From assembly GCF_001485535.1 (NCBI RefSeq), contig NZ_BCMZ01000001.1, forward strand, positions 62,001-126,000: 64,000 nt of DNA, read 5' to 3'. Numbering within the stretch: the first letter of the stretch is position 1; each line of letters begins with the position of its first letter. The DNA is from Halobacterium sp. CBA1132 (lineage in GTDB: Archaea > Halobacteriota > Halobacteria > Halobacteriales > Halobacteriaceae). The position numbers were made by a program, and so were the translations under genes. The notes beneath the pieces are model-generated. The model did no database searches, was not told where the DNA came from, and saw nothing but the letters and a program-made list of their open reading frames with translations. Shown in pieces: positions 8,286 to 15,918 of this stretch.

Positions 8286-8646
8286 CGGCGAGTGTGGATT
8301 GTTACCTGTTGTGTATGAATGTCCGGTACCGCGACTGGAATATTCACTTCCGCTAACAGTAGAATGGAGTCTCCTCTTGTGGAAAAATCGGGTGGGGGTG
8401 GGCGTACTCTTATTAGTGTATAGCCAGAACGATTCGATGTCCCGTCGTGGGACGGCGGCATACGGGGCGAGCGCCCTGATTTGCCGTACCGAACAGCCAG
8501 TTGACCACCCAGTCTGAAGCAAGACAACCAGTCACAACTATAGCCAAATATGCAAGCAACTCTCGCGTCCGATCTCGACGACCGGTCTGCCAGCATCGTC
8601 CGTCTACTAGCCCTGCCGCTTGCCGTATCCACTAACTAATACAATA
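8286..8646. other. 361-bp region between RHH gene and integrase
   Basis: A divergent control region. A small inverted repeat GTCCC/GGGAC (8439-8443, 8449-8453, loop GTCGT) and TATA-like stretches TCTTATTAG (about 8408) and CAAATATGC (about 8545) are visible. It may hold the promoters of the RHH regulator and the integrase. No convincing ORF; reading frames here are shadows. Confidence 0.35.
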
Positions 8647-9738
8647 ATGTCTAACGAACATTCCTCTCCGAGTCACGACGTACTGCGTGAAAAACCTCCT
8701 GCTGAGGCCATCCGACGGTATTTCCGTTCGCTACGGGGTGAACTCCAAGATGCGACTATCAAGACACACCGGTATGCACTCGCGTTTTTCTCGCAGTGGT
8801 GTGATCAGAACGAGATCGAGTTCGTCTGCGAACTTGACGGATTCGACCTTGAGGACTATCATCAGTGGCGACGGTTGGACGCGACGGAGAAAGTTGATTC
8901 CCTCAGCAGACAGACGGACAAGTCTCAGATGGACATCCTTCGGAGCTTCATCGGGTTTTGCGAGAGCAACCACATGGTTCGCGAGGGGCTTTCAGACAAA
9001 GTCCCATCCCCCGACACCAACAACAAGAATTCACGCGTCCAAGCTCTGGACGAAGAACGCGCAGAGGAGATATTGGACTGGCTCGAGACGTACGAGTACG
9101 CCTCAGTGGAACACGTTTGTTGGGCGCTTCTCTGGTCCACGGGTATGCGTCTCGGAGCCGCTCGTTCGATTGACCTCCGGGACTATCATCCCGAGGAGGA
9201 TGTTCCTCGTGTTGAACTCCGCCACCGGCCGGACACAGACACTCCTCTAAAGCAGCAAAATGACAGTGAGCGAAGTATCTTCCTCACCGATGACCTCTGT
9301 GCCGTTATCGACGACTATCTCGAAAACCGTCGTCCGGATGTTACCGACGATCACGGTCGTGAACCGTTATTGGCCTCAACTCACGGACGAATCGCGGCGT
9401 CCACGATCCGGAAATATGTGTATAAGTGGTCGCGTCCGTGCCAAATTGGGAAGGAGTGTCCCCATGGCGAGGATATGGCCGACTGCGACTCTCTACCGGC
9501 GGACAAAGCATCTCAGTGCCCGTCTTCGGTTCCGCCACACGCACTTCGGCGTGGGTATATCACTGACGAGCTGAAACAGGAAGTTCCGAAGGACGTCCTT
9601 GCGGACCGCTGTGACCTATCCAAGCCAGTCCTTGTCAAACATTATGACAAGCGTTCGGAGGACGAGAAAATGAAGGTCCGCCGTCAGCGGATTCGCCAAG
9701 CACGTCGTGAAGGCGAGTCAACCGCTGAGTCCACCTGA
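8647..9738 (+). CDS. Tyrosine recombinase/integrase (XerC/D-like), copy 1
   Basis: 363 residues. The N-terminal SAM-like core-binding domain (about 15-115) is followed by a catalytic domain with Arg168 (TGMRLG), Lys202, HALRR (His298/Arg301) and Tyr333 (HYDKRS), the full tyrosine-recombinase set. Directly before the HxxR box is an insert with four cysteines, C265-x5-C271-x8-C280-x10-C291, probably a zinc knuckle. It should catalyse site-specific integration or excision of the island or a sub-element. ATG 8647 is preferred over an upstream in-frame start at 8620 because the protein fold begins shortly after. It is similar in design to the minus-strand copy at 15919-16929 and to the remnant at 13065. 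Confidence 0.88.
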   Translation: MSNEHSSPSHDVLREKPPAEAIRRYFRSLRGELQDATIKTHRYALAFFSQWCDQNEIEFVCELDGFDLEDYHQWRRLDATEKVDSLSRQTDKSQMDILRSFIGFCESNHMVREGLSDKVPSPDTNNKNSRVQALDEERAEEILDWLETYEYASVEHVCWALLWSTGMRLGAARSIDLRDYHPEEDVPRVELRHRPDTDTPLKQQNDSERSIFLTDDLCAVIDDYLENRRPDVTDDHGREPLLASTHGRIAASTIRKYVYKWSRPCQIGKECPHGEDMADCDSLPADKASQCPSSVPPHALRRGYITDELKQEVPKDVLADRCDLSKPVLVKHYDKRSEDEKMKVRRQRIRQARREGESTAEST

Positions 9739-9810
9739 CTACTATTCACCGCTAATTCTCTGCGTATAGTTCCCGACGCGGGATGATCCCTCGTCTTGTT
9801 GGAGGGTGAA

Positions 9811-10773
9811 CTAGCTAGTGGCGTCGTTCGCCGTCATACGAGCCATCACACGACGAGTCCGTTCGTGTTCCCACAGTGTTTCTAAAACGCTACGGAGCGA
9901 AAGGACGGTAACTGCGTCGTCCTTTGTATCTGGTTGTGTTCGCGTGAATAGATATGTATCGACGGTAGTTTGCTCACTAGAGGGGTGTTCTCGCACGATT
10001 TCACCAAGTTTCTCTACAGCAGTATCCGGCTGAGATTGGGTGTTTTTGACTTCACCGTAGACTGTTCGTCCCTCAGATTCGCCTAATAAGTCCACTTGGT
10101 GGGTTCCTGTTGGCCCTCCAGTATCCATGAGGGGGCAGTAGCTTGGATCGACAAGTCGGAGGTACTCCTCACAAAGAAGTTCTAATTGGTTCGTAGCATA
10201 GGAGACCGGGTCCTTTGGTGGGAGTGATTCTCCGGCCATGAGTGCTTGAAGTTGATGTTCGACCACCGGCCATGCAGTGAATGACGTATATGGCGGCTCG
10301 TATGCGGATAGGAAGTAGTCTGCACCGCGTAGCTCTTTCAGGCTATCTTCTTCGAGCTTTGTGCCTTTATACACGTATTCGAACTCGTCTACCCGTGACT
10401 CGGCTGTTTCAATATCCGAAATAATCTCTGGTGTATGGGGTGATTCATCTGGAATGCCGACTATGAGCTTATCCGCATCTTTCGGAATTACACCAAGCTT
10501 CCGCGCAGTAGTTCCTGCGTGCCTATTGGCAAGACGTGTAAGGCATAGATGTGCCTCGTCATCCGTAATTGCGTCATTCAGGTCCTCGATGTCTTGTGGT
10601 TCCTCGTCGTAGTCTTCCTTATCGAATGAAGTTTGATTCTCGTAGTGGACAAGGACATAGCCGTCCTTCCAGAGTTGCTTGAGAGTAGCCGATGGGGCTG
10701 ACATCCCCAAGTGATTAAACATCGCTTCTTTGTCTTGGTATGACATCAATTGAAACGCAGTGGGAAGGTGCAT
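9811..10773 (-). CDS. PD-(D/E)XK nuclease-like hypothetical protein
   Basis: 320 residues (or 311 from the Met at residue 10). The N-terminal 60 residues look like a winged-helix or regulatory part (SAPSATLKQLWKDGYVLVHY). The C-terminal domain contains QVDLLGESEGRTVYGEVKN, a D-x12-E-x-K motif (Asp228, Glu241, Lys243) on consecutive strands, typical of restriction-endonuclease-fold proteins. Conserved-looking cysteines (201, 213) and LVDPSYCP precede it. It may be a DNA nuclease or Holliday-junction-like enzyme; the family is not one I recognise. The stop lies within ACTAGCTAGT, a palindrome related to the island octamer. It is convergent with integrase 1. Confidence 0.6.
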   Translation of the reverse strand: MHLPTAFQLMSYQDKEAMFNHLGMSAPSATLKQLWKDGYVLVHYENQTSFDKEDYDEEPQDIEDLNDAITDDEAHLCLTRLANRHAGTTARKLGVIPKDADKLIVGIPDESPHTPEIISDIETAESRVDEFEYVYKGTKLEEDSLKELRGADYFLSAYEPPYTSFTAWPVVEHQLQALMAGESLPPKDPVSYATNQLELLCEEYLRLVDPSYCPLMDTGGPTGTHQVDLLGESEGRTVYGEVKNTQSQPDTAVEKLGEIVREHPSSEQTTVDTYLFTRTQPDTKDDAVTVLSLRSVLETLWEHERTRRVMARMTANDATS

Positions 10774-10844
10774 AAAATCCCCGGTAAAACACTCAAACTA
10801 AACACAACTCCCGCACCATCTATATTATTCTGTCCTACAGAAAG

Positions 10845-10856
10845 TTAATATAATTA
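10845..10856 (+). promoter_or_regulatory. AT-rich promoter element of the 10876 gene
   Basis: GTTAATATAATT lies about 20-31 nt before ATG 10876 and fits a haloarchaeal TATA box giving a leaderless message. It lies too close to the other candidate ATG at 10864 to serve it. A second TATA-like CTATATTATT lies at 10821-10830. Confidence 0.4.
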
Positions 10857-10875
10857 CGTCTGGATGATTTTGGTA

Positions 10876-11448
10876 ATGGGTTGGATTCGCAATCTTCTCT
10901 CCCCGAATGGAACCAGTATCGAAGACGCCCGGCCAGAGCGTGACGAACGGTTTCCACGCCACACCTACGGGCCGGGATACCCTATTGTCATTCACCGCCA
11001 AGAACTCGAAGACCTAGTCAATCTCTTGGAAATGGAAAGCAAAGCACCAGACGGGTGGGATAATTCGCCTCTTCTGAGCCGGGAAGACTTCGAGGAAATT
11101 GTTGAAGACCAAATTGGCGATGTTGCCGGTGGACTCCCATCACCTGAAGAGCGCCGTAGTGAAATCCGCGAAATCATCGAACTGTGGAGCGAACAGCTTA
11201 CCGGCTCAGAAGACACCGTCTGGACGACTATTGGTACGGACTATCAACTCAAATTCTATATCACCTACTGTGAGGGGCGAGCAAGTTCAGACGAGGACGA
11301 CTTCGAAGAGACGACCGAACTCGATACAGCACGCGAAATTCTCGACCGGATACAGGTCGCCCAAGACACCGATTCAAACCTCGCGATTGTGCATAAACGC
11401 GACCTCCCGCTTGAGGAGCCTAAGAACGGCTCGTCAGAAACGAGCTAG
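10876..11448 (+). CDS. Hypothetical acidic protein with a decayed paralogue downstream
   Basis: 190 residues from ATG 10876 (194 from ATG 10864). It opens with MGWIRNLLSPN, an amphipathic helix, and is otherwise soluble, acidic and without a recognised domain. The C-terminal tail HKRDLPLEEP...SSETS is repeated almost exactly at 13169-13229, where only the end of a paralogous gene survives, so this is a family carried by more than one element copy. The TAG stop is inside an AGCTAGCT octamer in both copies. Upstream lies the divergent PD-(D/E)XK-like gene; downstream the convergent HNH gene. Function unknown. Confidence 0.6.
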   Translation: MGWIRNLLSPNGTSIEDARPERDERFPRHTYGPGYPIVIHRQELEDLVNLLEMESKAPDGWDNSPLLSREDFEEIVEDQIGDVAGGLPSPEERRSEIREIIELWSEQLTGSEDTVWTTIGTDYQLKFYITYCEGRASSDEDDFEETTELDTAREILDRIQVAQDTDSNLAIVHKRDLPLEEPKNGSSETS

Positions 11449-11483
11449 CTGTCCTTTCTGCTGATGATAATATTCTTGCCGGA

Positions 11484-12770
11484 TTAGGAGGGCTGTTGCG
11501 TGGCTATTTTCGCCATCTCTTTTTCGATCGTTTTCTGGAGATAATAGTCACCAATCAATTTTGACGCAATTAACAACCCAATAGCGAGAAGGACGAACAA
11601 CACGAGACTCCCGGCCGCGTACGATATTCCCATTATTCCAAGACCGAGAAGAACGGCTCCGCCCACAATTTTATTCCCGGCTTTATTATACTCCTTCGAC
11701 AGTCTCCGATACTCGGTAACGTCTTCTGGCAACCGGTACCCTTCCTTACAGGCTTCCTCCACCACCTTTGTAACTAACTTCAATCCCTGCATATCATATT
11801 GACTATGTATCACTTCCATATTCGTTTCCGTTAAACCCCACTCTGTTTGACAATCTTCGCAACGTGCGAGAGTCAGTTGGTATTGCCCAGCGACGTTTTC
11901 TAGATTCTTCTGGTGAAGCTCCTCACCGCAGACAGGACAGTTATTAGGTTGGTTTACAACGGCTTGACTGCATTTTCCACTAAGGGTCGCAGTTTTCTCC
12001 TTGATAGTACGCAGGAGAAACTGAATGACTTCCTCAGACGCATTAATGTACTGCTCGGCAACTCTCTCCAATTCATCACTTGCCATATTAAGATCGACAA
12101 TATCTGATTGAGCGATCTTCCGTTGCTCCTTAACGCGGACCGAAATGTCGCGGTGATCCGCGACAGCCGTTTGAACGTCGTGAGATATGCTGGAGAGGTT
12201 TTGATACGCCTCTTGAGGTGCTTGTCCTTGATGTTCATTCGGAAGTGGGATGTCCCGAACTTCCGAAGTCGCCTGTTCAAACTCTTCTAAGTTGTTCGTG
12301 ACTTCCTCCACTACTTCCCGAAATTTGATGTTTAACCGGTCAGACTCATCTTCTTCCGAGAGCATGGCAAACATTTTGGCGTATTCAGCTAGTTCCTCCA
12401 AATCATCGGCAAAGCTGTCGATTATATTGACCGTCTTTATAAGTTGGTTGCCCAGCTGGACTTCATCGGAAACAGCGTACGGGTAGCGTTCAATAGAGAG
12501 TGGAAATTGCCATTCAGTGCCCTTCTGAGTTTCTGTCTCGGAGGGGGCCATGCTATTGCCATGAATAGCATTATGACACTCTCTACAGAGTGTTTTCAGG
12601 TTGCTCTTCTGATGGGTTCCACCTTTACTTTTCGGGACGATATGATGAGCATGCAATTCCGCATCGCCACCCGATCCCCCCTTCGAACCGCAGTTCTGGC
12701 ATTTATAATTATCCCGTTGATACACCTCTTTTCTTCGCGTATCCCAATCAGAAGGATATCCGTTCGTCAT
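11484..12770 (-). CDS. HNH endonuclease fused to coiled coil, zinc ribbon and two transmembrane helices
   Basis: 428 residues with an unusual order. An N-terminal HNH nuclease (about 10-72) has zinc-type pairs C24/C27 and C62/C65, the His pair at 42-43 (AHHIVPKS), Asn57 and His66/His70. A long helical or coiled region (100-265) follows, then a second zinc ribbon (CPVCGEE...CEDCQTEW, about 273-305). Near the C terminus is a hydrophobic pair (VGGAVLLGLGIMGISYA and LVLFVLLAIGLLIAS) ending in a charged tail. This predicts a membrane-anchored nuclease facing the cytoplasm. Such nuclease-plus-membrane designs occur among antiviral effectors, but that role is inference here. Low GC marks it as island cargo. 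Confidence 0.75.
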   Translation of the reverse strand: MTNGYPSDWDTRRKEVYQRDNYKCQNCGSKGGSGGDAELHAHHIVPKSKGGTHQKSNLKTLCRECHNAIHGNSMAPSETETQKGTEWQFPLSIERYPYAVSDEVQLGNQLIKTVNIIDSFADDLEELAEYAKMFAMLSEEDESDRLNIKFREVVEEVTNNLEEFEQATSEVRDIPLPNEHQGQAPQEAYQNLSSISHDVQTAVADHRDISVRVKEQRKIAQSDIVDLNMASDELERVAEQYINASEEVIQFLLRTIKEKTATLSGKCSQAVVNQPNNCPVCGEELHQKNLENVAGQYQLTLARCEDCQTEWGLTETNMEVIHSQYDMQGLKLVTKVVEEACKEGYRLPEDVTEYRRLSKEYNKAGNKIVGGAVLLGLGIMGISYAAGSLVLFVLLAIGLLIASKLIGDYYLQKTIEKEMAKIATQQPS

Positions 12771-12944
12771 TATCTGTCAGATGTGAAGCGGCGTTAGAAT
12801 ATCTGGTGGTGACTGTGTTCACTATTTGGCGGGCAATTACAACCCCACTTACCGGCTGTTTCGTCACAAATCGCATTTCACAAAAGCCGACATTCTCTAA
12901 TCGACTTCAGTTCGTTTATTATTGTACGCTAATGCGAGCCGGAT

Positions 12945-13049
12945 ATGAACTGCACCAAGTGTGGTGCCGAGATTGAGGCGACGAGTGAGTCAGCGACTGA
13001 AGCCGTTGTCACGCACTTCGAGCGTGTACACGACCTCGGCCAACGGTAA
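12945..13049 (+). CDS. 34-residue mini zinc-finger protein
   Basis: ATG 12945 opens a short frame starting MNCTKCGAEIEA and ending at TAA 13047. Cys3, Cys6, His24 and His29 give C-x2-C-x17-H-x4-H, a C2H2-like single zinc finger of the kind found as stand-alone small proteins in haloarchaea and their viruses. AT-rich sequence with TTTATTATTG lies about 28 nt upstream and could be its TATA box. It is likely to bind nucleic acid or protein; length alone makes the call uncertain, but the Cys/His pattern is hard to get by chance. Confidence 0.55.
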   Translation: MNCTKCGAEIEATSESATEAVVTHFERVHDLGQR

Positions 13050-13064
13050 CTGTAGTTGAGCGAC

Positions 13065-13166
13065 CTATATCTCGTCTAAGAACTCTTGACGGGCTTTGAT
13101 GCTGCATCACGAGGAAGGGCTTCGCAACGCTTCTCGTCTCTCCCGTGCGGACAGCTAGCTTGATGT
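13065..13166 (-). pseudogene. Remnant of a third tyrosine recombinase
   Basis: Read on the minus strand this gives HQASCPHGRDEKRCEALPRD followed by AASK, matching YQASCPHGRDKENCEALPRD then AASK of integrase 2. An internal deletion follows, then QEFLDEI and a stop matching the C-terminal REFLDEI of the same protein. The catalytic HxxR and Tyr are gone. It records a lost second copy of an element with an integrase-2-like recombinase. Confidence 0.8.
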
Positions 13167-13168
13167 GG

Positions 13169-13229
13169 ATAAACGCGATCTTCCACTTGAGGAGCCTGAG
13201 AAAGACTCGTTAGAAACGAGCTAGCTGTC
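13169..13229 (+). pseudogene. 3' remnant of a paralogue of the 10876-11448 gene
   Basis: The sequence encodes DKRDLPLEEPEKDSLETS and a TAG stop, against HKRDLPLEEPKNGSSETS in the intact gene. About 60 bases align with a few mostly silent or conservative changes, and both copies end in AGCTAGCTGTC. Nothing of the gene's 5' part remains; it abuts the integrase remnant, so one deletion joined the two. Confidence 0.8.
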
Positions 13230-13348
13230 GTAATATCGCAGATTTAGACTAGCTGCTTCTTCCGTAGCCGGTACGCGGCTATCCACACACTATTTTCGAA
13301 CTACTGGAGTATTTGCTGGCAGACGTCGGTGTCGTGTTGCGCCTTGAT

Positions 13349-13867
13349 TTACTCGATGACATCCGACTCACGTGTGCGAAGAAGCCGTTCAATTTCATCC
13401 AATATATCGCGAATGAGTTTTGCTGACGGGGAGGACACCTCGATAGTTCCATACTGCTCGTGATCATAGGTGTACGGTTTATAGAACGTCCGTCGGGTTA
13501 GCGCACTTTTGACCGTTTCTGCTGCACTGCACGACAAGTGTTCCGTCGCGCGAGCCGCCGCCTGCTGGTATTGACGGTCACACCGTGCCTCGTTGGAGAG
13601 AATATACTCAGCTACGAATACCGGCCATGTTTCTTTCAGGGCTTCTGTGGCTTTCCATGAGTATGGTGTGTTAGGAAGGGTCGCATCATCTTCTACCGAG
13701 ATACCTGCTGCTTCGAACTGTTCTTCCAGTTCGTCCCTGATGAGGGAGTCCACGTAGCCGCTATCGAATACCTCATCGAGGACTTCATAGATCAGACTGT
13801 ATTCGGATGGGTCTTGGTTGACGGTGTTATTGCGTAGGTCGGGCGAGTCATAATCGTCTAATGCCAT
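13349..13867 (-). CDS. Hypothetical island protein
   Basis: 172 residues, acidic, with no motif I recognise; there is no signal peptide or membrane helix. It has helical composition in the middle (WKATEALKETWPVFVAEYIL) and a C-terminal helix IRDILDEIERLLRT. A single gene, it lies in the same orientation as the dGTPase operon that starts about 1.7 kb upstream but is separated from it by a 220-bp gap rich in CTAG tetramers (13937-13985). Function unknown. Confidence 0.6.
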   Translation of the reverse strand: MALDDYDSPDLRNNTVNQDPSEYSLIYEVLDEVFDSGYVDSLIRDELEEQFEAAGISVEDDATLPNTPYSWKATEALKETWPVFVAEYILSNEARCDRQYQQAAARATEHLSCSAAETVKSALTRRTFYKPYTYDHEQYGTIEVSSPSAKLIRDILDEIERLLRTRESDVIE

Positions 13868-14087
13868 GGTGGGTTTGCTCTATTCCTTGGTTTGGGCCGG
13901 AGATTGTTATAAACGGGCGAGAGAAAGGCTCTTTGCTAGGTACTAGGTGCTAGTTCCCTCCTCACCTAGATTACTAATCGTCCTAGCAATTCGCAGTATA
14001 TCTATGAGAGTCCAATAGTAGCAACCCGGCCTTTGTGAGATTTACAACGGCTAACAGATTCTGGCGTAGGTTGATGAAGATAGGCAA

Positions 14088-15554
14088 TCACCCAACGATG
14101 TCGTTCTGGAGGGCATCTGGGGTATCTCCGCATAGACGCCGGTGTAGTGCTACTGCTTGCCGTTCCGTTAGTGCCGAGATGATATCTGCAACAATTCTAG
14201 ACCGAGGTGAATCATCATGGGTCTTCACCCAATCGTGGAAGGGAGAAGGAATGATGCTTTTTGAGAGGTCTTTTGGGTTTGCCTCGGAATACAGAGCTTC
14301 AAAGAGTTCCCGTAAAATCCGACGCTGACCATGTTGTTGCTGCATCAGCGTTGGATTACTGATGACATAGAACTCTGTCATCGCTTTCAGCATCCGGATC
14401 TCATCTATATACTCTTCCTTTTTGAGATTCCATCGTCCGTCTTCGTTTTCGACGAATACTGCTTCGGGCGATGTTTCTCGTCCTGCTTCCACGTAACGTT
14501 CAACGAGACCGCTTGTGAACTCGCTGAGTGCCTGTCTCTCCGCACTCGTATTTTCGAACGGCGTAACCAACGCTCGATTTGACCCGGACAACTCCTTGGC
14601 GAGATTTTCGAGATGACCCGCCACGTCGAAGGAATTCGGGTCCACCTCTGTATTCTCGTCTAAGTAGTCTTCGAATTTATCAAGGTGGTCTCTGGAACTG
14701 ACGCTATACTGTTCGTACGGGCCTGTAGACGAGTCATTACTCCCCTCGTCAATCGCCTCTCGAAACAGTTCATGAAGCGGGATTAATCCCGCCCGGTAGA
14801 AGTCCATCAGATCATGAATAGCATACGTCAAGTCATCTGCGTAGTCCATAATCTGCGCCTCCAAGGTCTGACGATGGTCGTCGTAAGCCCCTGTCTCTCG
14901 GTAGTCCCCTAGTCCTCGCCGTGCCCAACTGAAGGCTGCCCGGTCACTAGGGTAGTAACCCCACTTGCTATCATTTTTATCCCGGCCCCATGGGTACTTT
15001 AGCATCCCATTAAGTGTGGCACGAGTAAGATTCAGGCCTGTTTCTGGATCTCTATGATCTGCGAGTCGCGTGACGATTCGGAACGATTGTGCGTTCCCCT
15101 CAAACCCGATTTCCTTTTCTGATCCGTTATTTTTCGAATATTCTCTAACGAGGCTGTCTAGCTCATCTTCGCCTGCATGGCCGAATGGTGGATGACCGAT
15201 ATCGTGTGCATGAGCAGCAGCCTCTACCACGTAGGGATCAAGGCTAGTCTTTAGACCTGAGTCCCCCTTAGGGAACTCCCGACCTTCTGTGTACTCCGCT
15301 TGGATATCGTGGCGTTGGTGGATAATACGAGTAAGAGAACTCGCGACTTGTGCAACCTTGAGAGAGTGAGTAAGGCGGTCATGATAAAGGTATGACTCAT
15401 CTGCCCGTGCTACCTGCGTCACTCCCTTTAGCCGCCGAAATTCCCGCGCGTATCGTACACGGTCTCGGTCACGTCGAGACGGAGACCGAAATATTCCTTC
15501 TGAACTGTCTGTTTGACGCTCATACCTCTCTTTGGCCTCGAGATCTACCGTCAT
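14088..15554 (-). CDS. dGTPase-like HD-domain deoxynucleoside triphosphate triphosphohydrolase
   Basis: 488 residues with the HD signature of dGTPases: His63 (HDRLTHSLKV), HAHDIGHPPFGHAGE (His117-Asp118, with His121 and His126) and a later metal Asp in IMDYADDLTYAIHD. The N-terminal RLKGVTQV and the length also match the dGTPase family. The enzyme releases tripolyphosphate from dNTPs, lowering or balancing the nucleotide pool. Eighteen bases upstream ends a winged-helix gene on the same strand, so the two form an operon. In bacteria dGTPases can act as anti-phage enzymes by draining dNTPs; its place in an integrative island beside nucleases makes the same role plausible here, but it is not shown. 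Confidence 0.85.
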   Translation of the reverse strand: MTVDLEAKERYERQTDSSEGIFRSPSRRDRDRVRYAREFRRLKGVTQVARADESYLYHDRLTHSLKVAQVASSLTRIIHQRHDIQAEYTEGREFPKGDSGLKTSLDPYVVEAAAHAHDIGHPPFGHAGEDELDSLVREYSKNNGSEKEIGFEGNAQSFRIVTRLADHRDPETGLNLTRATLNGMLKYPWGRDKNDSKWGYYPSDRAAFSWARRGLGDYRETGAYDDHRQTLEAQIMDYADDLTYAIHDLMDFYRAGLIPLHELFREAIDEGSNDSSTGPYEQYSVSSRDHLDKFEDYLDENTEVDPNSFDVAGHLENLAKELSGSNRALVTPFENTSAERQALSEFTSGLVERYVEAGRETSPEAVFVENEDGRWNLKKEEYIDEIRMLKAMTEFYVISNPTLMQQQHGQRRILRELFEALYSEANPKDLSKSIIPSPFHDWVKTHDDSPRSRIVADIISALTERQAVALHRRLCGDTPDALQNDIVG

Positions 15555-15572
15555 TAAGAATCAGATTGGGAT

Positions 15573-15821
15573 TTATGCAGGCTTTCGCTGAGTCTGCTCG
15601 CCGACGTACTCGTACTCAAAGCTGGGAAGAGAGGCCACCAGCCGTTTCCGCGAAAGGTTATTCATCGCCTCCCGGACAGTATCGTGACTGCAATCTAACT
15701 CCTCCGCAACTTCGGAGATCTTCATCGGCCCCTTTTCTTCTAGCACCCTTAGGACATCCTCCTCGAGCTTTTCTAATTCAACTTCGAGGGATGCCACGTC
15801 TGATCGTGGGTGTTCCATCAC
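15573..15821 (-). CDS. Winged-helix regulator in operon with dGTPase
   Basis: 82 residues. After a short coiled start (LEVELEKLEEDVLRVLEEKG) comes a clean helix-turn-helix (KISEVAEELDCSHDTVREAM) and a wing (RKRLVASLPSFEYEYVG). It is the first gene of the operon and the dGTPase starts 18 nt after it, so it probably controls that enzyme's expression. No sensory domain is visible; a signal would have to act on the small wHTH itself. ATG 15821 or 15818 are equally possible starts. Confidence 0.75.
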   Translation of the reverse strand: MMEHPRSDVASLEVELEKLEEDVLRVLEEKGPMKISEVAEELDCSHDTVREAMNNLSRKRLVASLPSFEYEYVGEQTQRKPA

Positions 15822-15918
15822 ATCGTCTCATTCGCCCCCAAACACTTAATTCTGTATGGCCTACGAAACGTTCTCCAGAATATTCGGTTGTTAGGCTATC
15901 CTTTACGCGATTTTGTAG

